From: Eledone cirrhosa
Lineage: Eukaryota; Mollusca; Cephalopoda; Octopoda; Eledonidae
Direction of reading: 5' to 3'
Assembly: GCA_964016885.1 (NCBI GenBank)
Contig: OZ024740.1
Coordinates: forward strand, 208,903,718-208,967,717
Length of the DNA: 64,000 nucleotides
Both the position numbers and the translations under genes were made by a program. Positions 1 to 11,500 of the stretch are shown piece after piece; within the stretch, counting starts at the first letter, position 1, and every line of letters starts with the position of its first letter. A model generated the notes under the pieces. It did not search any database. It was not told where the DNA came from and saw only the letters and a list, made by a program, of their open reading frames with translations.

Positions 1-417
1 TTTAAGTTCTGTTATGTCTGGTTGAAGTCTTGCTTTAGACTAATGGTTCCAAAATTTATTTGTATGAGTTTGAAACATTTTTACAGTCACCATCACTTTA
101 AGTTAAAAAAAAAAACAATCAATATGAAAAGATATAGATATATAAGTTGCCTTATTTAATGGCACTCCATAACATTTTCATGGAACCAACTGTGGGAAAC
201 ACTAGTGTCAACATAATTTAATACTCCAGTGTCTCCATCTTAATTGGATATTAACTTTTAACTACATTGAACTTATTCTAGTTATAGGTACTTTTCTAAT
301 TCTATTTATATATAAGGGGTTTATTTTCATCTTAATTTCGTAGCAATATTTGTTGATAGATTTTATTTATTAAACATCTGAGACATATATTTTATTTTAT
401 TTTATTTTTGTATCTAG

Positions 418-495
418 AATTCAAGTTGAAAATTCATTTGTTGATGAAAAAGCTGATGCCTGTACTGTTTTGGGAGATCTTGCTATTAATATTGG
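418..495 (+). CDS. IPO4: IPO4 exon (first in window)
   Basis: Acceptor TATCTAG precedes it and donor GTAAGT follows. It encodes IQVENSFVDEKADACTVLGD and six more residues. The first base completes a codon begun in the upstream exon, and the exon ends in phase 2. The preceding 417 bases are AT-rich intron with no other exon that I can support. Confidence 0.85.
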
Positions 496-3400
496 GTAAG
501 TTTCTCTTTATTTTCCAATCCAATCCCTTCTCACTCCTTTTGAAAGAACCCCTCCCTGGTTGAACACCACTGCTTTCTGTTTGGTTTTGGTCATGTCAGA
601 GGTATAACCATACTCACCACACTTGACCAATTGCTGGTTGGTGAGACTATTTAACCCATATTTGGGGTTCTCTGGTCCTCTTTATTTTAGTAAACAGAAA
701 TTGAATATGTCAGTAAAGACATGATATATATTCCAAAGAAAACTGCAATGGCTCTTTATTCTATCTGGGAAGACTAACTCTGTATAAAAACTGACTCAAC
801 TTGGGCAACCCTTGGGTCCATTTTCCACGTATAGAAAATGGGTGTGAAATGTTCATGATGATAAAAATATAAAAATTCAACCTTTTTAGTGAATTTTTTT
901 TTCAATTATGATGTAAATGAGATGTAAATTTTGTCAGTAATCAATTATAGTCTTATGAATAGCCATTGTTCTATAATCTCACATTTAACCTGTCTGGTGG
1001 TCATTAATAGGTCGATAAAATAAAGTACCAGTAATGAACTGGGTAATTGCTGGCCTTGTGCCTAAAATAGAAACAATTAATGTGTAGACTTGCAATATAA
1101 ATTGCATAGATTCTCTTTATATAACAAGATCTAAAATATTATAACTGATATTTACTGCTGATGACAGAGATGGCTTTGATGATTTATAACTGATATTTAC
1201 TGCTGATGGCTGAGAGGGCTTTAATGATTTATTTACTGCTGACAGAGATAGGTTTCTCTCCAGCTCAGTAAGTAGATCAGACAAAATTGAAAGCTGGCTG
1301 GGTAATTGAAATAATTGCAGAAGCAAAATATCAACAGAAATACAACATTGATTTTATTAATTAATGTATTTTCAAAATATTCTAAACCTCTGCTATAAAC
1401 TGCTTCACTTCTTACAATGTTTCTGCTATTATCTAGATCAGGGCTTGGCAGCAGACTATGCCTGCAGGTCAAATCCTGTCTGCAGCTTCATTTCATTCAG
1501 CTTACAGGCGTTATTGAATATGACATTGCATGCAAACATTCTTTATTTTCCTTATCAATCTTTGGTTAACACAATCTTTGTATTATTTTCACTGTTCTAA
1601 TTTATTTGTATGTTTTATCTTGTGTTGAATTTCTGAGCCTGCTGTGTGTGACTTAGCAAAAGAAGTATTGTTGTTAATGGAATTAAACAATGTTATAGAA
1701 TTAAGAAAAGCCTACTCTATTGCTTATTCTTTAATCACCAATGTAAAATATTTTAATGAAAAAAATCAATGTAATTAAAAACAGTGAGTGGCTTCCATAG
1801 ACTTGTTTGATCATGGTTTCATTTTGTTTTTTTATTTTCTTCTTGGCTTACAAAGCATAAACACATTTCCAGTTTGGCTTGCCTTTTCCCGCTTTAGATG
1901 ATTGAGAGTAGAAAGAAATTAGGTTTTTTTATTTTTTTTATGATATTACTGCATTAAATTTCTCTGGTTCTAATTCTGGCCCCTTTTGTTTTTGTTTTTA
2001 AAGCACAGTTTTCATGCCATACCTGCAGAACTCCTACGATGCTGTCACTCAGGTATTAGCCTATCCTTTAGCTCATGTACGTAAAGCTGTTGTCACAACT
2101 CTTGCACAGTTTTGTGTCAGTCTTCATCAAGTTTATCAAAAGACAAATGATATGGAATCACGAGATGGTAAGTTACAGATTTTAGACTGTATTTGGTCAA
2201 TTATCTTTATTGCTGTTTTAAAGTCCATTATTTCATACTGATACAAAATGGATACATCAACAGTAGACCCTATGGTCATTCTTCAAGTCGTGTATCATTA
2301 TCCTCGTGTTTCTCATCCATAAATCTAACTTTACCACTTGTTTTTTCTGTTGGACTTACTTTCCATTATCAGCATGCAGCAATGTTTCACTTATGTGGTG
2401 TCCTTGTGTTAAATATTTTTACTGCCACAGCTGTTTCTCCTGCATACACACAACACTAGCTGACACTTTATCTGTCAAGCTGCCTTTCCATCTTTAATTT
2501 ACTCTGTGGATAGACTTGGCTTCACAATCATGAAGTTATATTTTCGATTTCTGAACTGGACTGTTGTGTCCTGAGCAAGACATTTGATTTCACGTTGCCC
2601 CAGTTCACTCAGCTGTAGAAATGAGTTGCGACGTCACTGGTGCTGTATCAGCCTTTGCCTTTCTCTTGGATAACATTGATAATGTGGAGAGAGGAGACTG
2701 GCCACAAACCTTGCCCAGACTTGTGCCTCTTAGGGGAACTTTCTAAGTGCAAAACCCATGGTCATTCATGACCAAAGGGAGTCTGTACCTTTCTAACTAC
2801 AAAGTTAACAATACTATACTTGTGGCATCTGTTAATTCATCTGGTTCAATTTGCTGGTATTCATTTGTCTCAACCATGCTCGCAATCTTGATCCCACAGA
2901 GCAACAAGGGACATCAGAAGAGCAACATTCTATATCTATACAGAGTTAATCAATGAGGGATTTTGTTGGATAGCCAACTCATGTTATGTTGTCCATAGGA
3001 GTATATCACTAATAAGGGTTCTTGTTTAACTCTCCAGCAATATCCTGCAAGATGCAAACATATCTCTCTCTCAGTGATTGCAAAAGATTACTATACATTT
3101 TAATTTTTTTTTACATTCTGAAGTGGGATATCAGTCTTAATTTCTTTTAATTTAATTATTTTATTTATTTATTCCAGTATTAGTTGGTATGATCAAAATG
3201 GTAGTGCCAATGCTTTTAGAACGTATCAAAGAAGATAATGATCGTATGACTGTGACAGCTGCTGTGGACTCATTGGTTGAACTACTTAACAAGATAGGTT
3301 CACCATTTATGTGTGAAGATGGTATGATTGATTCCATTTTGACCAGAGCCCGAGAAGTTTTTTCCCATCAGGTCAGTATCCGAAAAGATTTTTTTTTTCA

Positions 3401-5562
3401 AATATCCATTAGTAAATTTATTTAGAATCCGATACTTTTTGTATCTCTACACTTCATACAGAATGCTCCCCTCAAACATTTTCGCCTCTACCTTTGGACA
3501 CATATAATCAGCATATACCATATTGGACGCATAAAAAACAAAATATCAGAAAATCTTCCGTGTCCAATACACCCGTATCACCGATGGGAGGCCAAACGGA
3601 GGGTGAGGACAATCATGGTTTAAAAAATTTAGTTTGTATTCCTATTAGTATTAGTTCAGTAACACAATGCAATTTATATAAGGAAATTGATGTCGAATTT
3701 ATGAGTTTCTAAGAAAATGAAATAATTTATGATGAAATGTGTTAAAATGTTTTTTCTCAATGTCCTTGTAAAACCAGGAGGCATTTTATATGAAGGGGCA
3801 TCCAATACACTGACAAATACAGTAATTCGACCAAAACATGCTTTTTGCTTTCACTAAGTTGACATAAAAACAAGGTCCACTCCCACTGCATTGTTTAAAA
3901 ATAGCAACTGTAATTTCAAGTTTCCCAATGCTTCATAAGTCAACCAAACTTGTTTATAATTTTGTTATTCTTGCATTTTAACTTTCCCTAGACCACTTGT
4001 CAAGATGAAAATGATGATGATGATGATGGTGAAGAAGAAGATCAAGAGGCTGAATATGACGCATTTCTGGTAGAGTCTGCAGGAGAAATATTGCCTGCTA
4101 CAGCTAAATTGATTGGTGGGAAAGCCTTTATGCCATATTTTGAGTCTTTCATACCAGATCTACTGAAGAAATTGGTAAGATATTTTGAAAAAAATTGCAT
4201 GTTGTTAATCTGGTCAGTTCTGATCCAACAAACATTATTAAAAGACAGTTCTTTCGTTAGTAGAGTTGTTTGAGTAGGACAAAATACCTTGGTATATTTG
4301 TTTCAGCTTTCTGTTTGAATTCAAACCCCTCCTGAGGTCAGCTGTATCTTTCAGTCTTTTGGAATTGTTAAAATAAAATATGAATCCAACCCTTTAACAT
4401 TTAGATTACTCTCTATTTACTATTGCATTTTCACAGTAAACATTTTATTTCACATAATTATCTTGTATAATATCGAATCTGAGATTTTGATATTACTTAT
4501 TTTGAGAACAATACCTTAACATCAGTATGAGCAGCTGCTTTGAACAGAAAGAGGGGAGAGAATTCTGGCCGGATTAAATGCTAAAGGGTTAATGGAATTG
4601 TTAGCATTGGATGAGATGCCTTGCAGTATTTGTTCCAACTCTTTGAATTTTCACTTTTAATCTTGCTGTGGCCTACTTGGCTGATAGACATAATGCATCA
4701 CCTGGTCCAACACCACCTGGCCCTTGGGTATCTTTAGCAGTGTCCTCTCAGTTATAAGCATTCAGGTCAGTTTCAACACCACCACCTGGCCCTCAGGTAA
4801 ATTTAGCAATGTCCACTCTGTTGTAAGCATTCAGGCCAGGTCTCCAGTTTGTGATTACCTTCCTTCCATCCTTCCACCAGTCTCTGACTCCAAAAAGGGT
4901 TATGGGCTCTGCCCTACCCTCCTTCACTAAACAAACAAAAGGCTTTTGGAGCAGGTTTTCAACATCTGGATAAATTTCCTGAGGCACACCTATATTATAC
5001 TCTGTAAACTGCTATAGCGCAGGACGTTTTATTTATGGGGGACATAAACAGATGTCACTGCTGGTTTTTATGAATAGTGTCAATATGATGCTTGTAGTCA
5101 CTGGCATACACAGATACATGTACACAAACACACACACACACAGCAGACTTCCTTACATTTTCCACCTACTAATTTAATTTGTTAAACATTAGTGGAACTT
5201 GGACTACAAGTGAAGACACTTCCTCAATGTGCCAATAATTAGAAAAAAAAATCTTTAGGTTCATTTTTCCATATAATTAATCATCATAATATATAGTTGT
5301 GAAAAGCACATGGCCAGATCATAAGGTTATGTGTTCGATTCCTGGACCAAGCAGCACGTGTTGTTGAAGACACTTCATTTTACATTGCTTTTCATTGTAT
5401 TATTAAAACACCAAGAAACCTCTTATGAAATGCAACCTCATAAGAGGCTAGCTAAACTAGTATAGGTGTGAGCTGTAACTTTCATTTTTAGTTTTTTAAT
5501 ACACATCTGATAGAATCCACTTTTTTAATTTTGTTGTTTTAAAAAGATTTTATATATATATA

Positions 5563-5596
<34 letters not shown>

Positions 5597-8500
5597 TCAT
5601 TCTAGAAGAGTCACAACTCTATTGCTGACCGATCTTTTGCCATTGGTACACTTGCTGAAACTCTTGAAGCTTGTGGGGAGGCATCTGCTTGCCTAACGAC
5701 TCAATTTTACCCAATTTTTATGAAAATCACCCGAGATCCTGATAGTGAGGTGCGAAATAATGCTGTGTTTGCTCTGGGCATCATTATTTCAAATGGTGGA
5801 AGTGCTCTTCAAAAGTATCCTTTCTTTGTTGTTTTTGCTATTTTATTCACTCTTCATCATTGTCTTTAAGTCTGTTTTATTATACTGGCATGGGTTGGAT
5901 GAGACTATTTTGAGGCAGAATTCTACAGCCCAATACCCTTCCTGATTGCAACCCTTATTTCAGTAGCAGGACCTCCGTTTATGCAGAATGTAAACAAATA
6001 CCAACACCTATGTTGAATGCTAAAAGATACAAACATACTCTCTCACACACACATACAACAGACTTCTCTGTAGGTTGTCTACCAAATTCACTCACAAGTT
6101 ATTGGTAAGCCTCAGTCTATAATGGACATTCACCCAACATGCCACATTGTAAGATAGAACTCAATGCCACTCAAATTTACTTATTTATTAATGTTCCCTT
6201 CTGTTAATCCCTTAATATTATACTAGTCTGTTGGCTTATTGTTTAGAAGTTCATATCTCACGCCAAGTTTTTTAGGTTTCTTGTAGATGTTCTTATATTT
6301 TCATCAGTTGCTGTTTGACCCAGTTGAGCTCTTGAACAAACCCATCATTAAAAACATGTCATAGTCCACCTAGTAAGGTGCTCATGCTGGTGACATGACA
6401 AAAAGCATTCAGTCCACCCAGTAAGGTGATTGTACTGGTGACATGACAAAAAACGTTCAGTCCACTCTGTCCAAGACATGCAGTATGTTACTCTAGAGCT
6501 CCTGTGACTTCATCATGAGTTACAGGTCCATACATACATATGTATATTTTCTCTTTCCTTAATGAGTAAACCAGTGATTTGCTGACTATATTGAAGGAGC
6601 TATTTGCTCTTCTTCAAAATGAGAACTGTAATTTGGTAAAGGACAACATTTGTGGTACAGTTTGTCGAATTATTAATCAGAAACCTGATGGATTACCTCT
6701 TGAACAGGTGAGATGAGATTTTTTTTTTTTTTTAATACATACTATCATTATCATCATTGTATGTTGACTTTTCCATGCTGGCATAGGTTGGATCAGACCT
6801 TTTAAGGCAGTGTTTTACAGCTGGATGTCCTGACTAACCCCAACAATTTGAGTTGCTTCTTACAAGCAGAGATACAGTGAATATATTCTAAACCAGATGC
6901 ACAAATTGTTTATATTAAGATACTCTTAGCGAGTCTACATTTATCATATGGAGGTAGGAGGGGGCAGCTGGGGAGTGGAAAGCGTTGGTTTTGGGTGGGT
7001 GGGTTTATGGTGCACGAGGAAGTGGTTGGCATATGGTGTCAAGCATGCCTACCGGAAGGTGGTGGAGGTGGGGCAGGAGGGTGGGAAATGGCGATTATAT
7101 ACCTCTACATACATATATATCTACTGAACCTCACTGAGAAGATGACAAAGGACTACAACAAATGGAGAGATGCTGTGCTGAAGGGGACCCGTCCCACCCT
7201 GGCAAGCAGGGAAAAGCTGATGATTATGGTGTGTTTTACACAGTTAACTCTATATATTCTAATGTATGTTGCCTTACATAGTATATAATACATGTTTTAT
7301 ATCTTAAAAAGTGGATATAATCTGACATGTTGATTTGTATACTATAAACTGTATATATTTATTATATCAGACAAGCCAGCCTCTTAAATGCTGGTGTCAC
7401 AATAAAATGTATTTAGTAGAGCATGAGATTGTCTGTGAGAGGAAGGCCTTGGCTCACCTGAGAAGTCAGTAACACTGTTTAAGTGATATGGTTTGTAACA
7501 GCATATTGAACCCTTGGTAGCGAGGAAAACAGACATTAAATTATGTGTGTGTGTGTGTGTGTACTAAGTGGAAGGACAAGTGTGATTAAAACAGAAACTC
7601 ATCATTTAACATATATTTACCCTCATATATCGATATACGGTGGGAGTGTCCATCACGTGTGTGTGTGTGTGTATATATATATATAATACAAAATGAAAAC
7701 CAAGGTTGTTCAAATACCATCTTTAATTTCAACAATTGTTACTATGGTGTTAAATGCAGTGCCAGTACATAGAATTAATCAATTAATCAGTCAAACAATT
7801 AATAATTAAGATGGCACTCTAGCAAAAATCCCTATATATATACACACACGCACATTCACTCACATGTTTACATGCAGTTTCTGTCTACCAAATCCACCCA
7901 CAATGTATTGGTCAGACCCAGGGCTTTAGTAAAAGACAGTTGCCCTAAATGCCAAATAGTTGGATTGAAATCAACATCAATAGGTTCCTATGTGAACTTC
8001 TTAGCCTCACAGCCATATCTGTGTCAGTTATAAACATTTCATATTCATTATGATTCAGTAAGAATTATCTGTGAGAGATTTGTCTGTGTCTTATGATCTG
8101 TTGATTTTGTATCACACTTGCCATAAATTCTATCTTACAACCTCATGATTATTGACACGGGTCACATTTCAATAATTGTCAGTGCTAAGTAGGAAAGGTT
8201 ATTGAGTATTTCATGAGATATTGATGTTGCAGAATTTGAATTTGAAAAAATAATCTAATTGCATTTATCTTCATATCTTCCCGTATGTTTCATTTTCAGG
8301 TGTTACCTGTGATTATTCAATGTTTGCCTTTAAAAGAAGATTTTGAAGAGAATAGCACTGTTTTCCAAAGTCTGCTTTCATTGTTTGCTCAAGGACACCC
8401 ACAGGTATAGTTACTGTTTTATGTCAGCAGTATCATCATTGCCATCGGTTTTTATGTCCACTTTTCTATGCTTGGATGGGATATAAGGCAGTTTTTCTAG

Positions 8501-11500
8501 TCGTGTACCCTTCCTGACACCAATGTGCACATACATATATATTCTTTTTTCTAATTGCATCCACTTTACCATATTGGCATTGATTAGACAGAATGTTTTG
8601 TGACTGTTTTACAGCCTGGTACTGTAACCAATCTTTTTAGCTGCCTTTTACTGCACACAAGGATATCATGTGCCTATTCTAAAACCATGACAAACTTTGA
8701 GAAACTTTTAAAAAGAGTACCTTTTTCTTTTTAACAAAGTCTCTTTTGATATTTGTTCTGCCCCAAGTTACACACACTCCCATATTCTCTCTTTATCAAA
8801 AATACAGTAGTCTAGTGATTAGCGCTTTGAAAACCTATAACCAATGATGCTGTTGTTCATCAATAGTGATATAAAATAAAGTATGGAGAGGTAAAACAAA
8901 TTTTATTCCAGCTGGATGTTAAGTTAGAAGAACAAGGTTTTGTTTTTGTTCTCTATTTGTGTGAATAATTGTTTGTACTTTTGGCACAAGGCCTGCAATT
9001 TAAGGGAAGGAGGGAACTCAACTAAATCATCTCCAGTATGTTACTGGTACTTTATTTTATTGACACCATAACGATGAAAGGCGAGGCTAACTTCAGCGGG
9101 ATTTGAACTCAGAATGTAATGGGTTGTAACTATATACCACAAAGCATGTTATCCAATGTGCCACCAATCCACTACCCTTGTTTTTACAACTTGGCACAAG
9201 GCCAGCAATGTGAAGAGAAGGGGAAAAATTGGTTAAATCAATCCCAGTGCGTTACTGGTATTTCATGATATCAACCCCATAAGGATGAAAAGCAAAGCTA
9301 ACCTCAGCGAGATTTGAATTCAGAATGTAAAGGGTCAAAACTATGTGAAAAATAATTTTTTCTACATTTGACACAAGACCAGCAATTTGATGGAAAGAGA
9401 GAAAGGGGATAAAATCAACTCAAGTGCATTACTGTTACTTTATTTTATTGACTCTGTAAGGATGAAAGGTAAAGTTAACCTCAGCGGGATTTGAACTTAA
9501 AGCTGTAGCTATATGTGAATAATATATAATTGTTTCTACTTTAGGCACAAGGCCAGCAATTACCCAGTACATTACTGGTACTTTATTTTATCGAACCCGT
9601 AAGGATGAAAGGCAAAGTCAACCTCGGCGGGATTTGAACTCAGATCGTAAAGGGACGTAACTATGCTGGAAAGCATGGCGTCCGACCCTCTGCCGATACT
9701 GCCAATCCACCGCCCTAATAATATATAATAGAATCTAATTTGTGTTGGTTATATTCCTTTCTCTAGAGATTTAACTTAATTTGTTTATAATCATGTCTCG
9801 GGAGCTGCATTATGTCCATTTTAAATGGCCAAGCTCCCTTATTTATTTTTTAAATATGCTACTGATTTTCATTGATCTGCTAAGTCGTTGGTTGTATGAT
9901 TTCTAAGGGATGTAAACAAATGTCCCCATATGCATTCAGTGATGTTGGTATGAAGACACAAAGAGAGACAGACATGCACATCTGCTAAATCCACCTCAAT
10001 TGACATACTTTCTTACTCCTTTTCTCTCTCACATCACACCGTAAATCCCACCACAATTATGTCATAACACCATACCTGTCATCCTCCCTTCCCACCTACC
10101 TAGTCTCGCTTATCTTCCTCACATGTTATAGAGTAGAGGGCTCTTCAGTTTTGTCAATGACTGAGAACCTCCCTGGCGTTAGTGCCATGAAAAATGTTGG
10201 CATTAGAGAGGTCATCCAACCATAGAAAACTTGTCGAACAAGGGGTTGAGAAAATTTTTCAGTCGTGTCAAGGGCACAATAACTTCTAATGCCTGTACCA
10301 CAACAGAACACACCCAGTGCACTCTGTAAAATGTGGAAATGTATGTAGGCAACGTGCAGCCCCTGATCAGAGAAGTCAGTGGCATTGATTAGGTACTGAT
10401 TTAGTTTGTGATACAATGGGTTGCTCTAGTTTCTATCTACTAAATTAACTCATGACTGTGCAATGGGAACAACCTTGAAACCTTATGACTGTAAATCAAA
10501 CTTGTTAACTACACAGCCTTGCCTTCCCTAATGTGTTTCATTGTGATTTACATGTTTAACATGCTGTTTATATAAATATGTTTAACTAATTTAAAATATC
10601 TACTATTTAATTTGCAGTTAATTATAATGTTGCCAGATTTGTTGAAAGTTATAGCAGAAGTACTTGGAACCACACAGATCAATAAAGGTAAGTGTATTTA
10701 ATATCTTTTTGTTTTCCCACCTATTTCTTCATTTTTTAGTGTCTTATATAGTGTTAACTCTTAACATTATAATCATCGTTTAACGTCCATTTTCCATGCT
10801 AGCATGTTAAATAATTCCACACTGCTTCAGTGAAAAAATTTAAACCTCACAAAATAGCATGAGGTGCCAAAGGATCCCAGTGGAAGGACGTAATAGGTGA
10901 TAACCAAGAAAATCCTGGGTTGAAGTGATGATGCTTCCGTTCATTTTAAAAGAAGTAAAGAGCTAAGGGAGAAAACTCTAAATGATTAATCTATTGAATT
11001 AATAGCTAAGATTATATAACTTTTGGAGATGTTTGTGATGTATTAACTCTGTTACTTAAGTTAACATATATAACGTATTGACTCTGTCTGTTAGCATACG
11101 CAACATTTAAATATTTTTTGTATGTACGTTTTTAATATATAATGGAACAAACATCCATATGTAACTGAAAAAATAATATACTGGTAATTGTCACAATGAT
11201 TTGTTAATTAGTAAAGATACTACAAACATTTGAATAAACACCTGTTTTAGACATCTTTTGGTTCCTATTTAGATAATCTTCCAGCATAATTTGTTAAGAG
11301 AGCCTTTTGACCATCTTAATAATGAAATAATTGTTTATAAATGACACAGGATCAAGACTTCTAGTGCCATGCTGTACTGCAGAAGACCCCATGTGCACAA
11401 AGTGAAACGAAACAAACATGCAGGGGATACACTAGCCTGCAGCAATCCTTTGCACACCCCTACCTCAATATCCTACACACCTAATTGATGTTGAACTCCC

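Larger units (their letters stand above)
496..2003 (+). other. IPO4 intron with SINE fragment and tandem repeat
   Basis: AT-rich intron. It contains the 3' end of a cephalopod-type SINE (about 1005-1080) and a tandem repeat (1138-1235). The rest shows nothing I can name. Confidence 0.7.

Noticed and set aside
6995..7288. A 97-residue frame in an IPO4 intron
   Set aside because: It lies in repeat debris and has no recognised domain or splice context.
9000..9715. CRISPR-like array (repeat spacing)
   Set aside because: The repeats are tandem SINE copies of about 170 bp in a eukaryotic intron.
10126..10416. A 96-residue minus-strand frame in an IPO4 intron
   Set aside because: It has no domain or promoter context and is probably repeat-derived.
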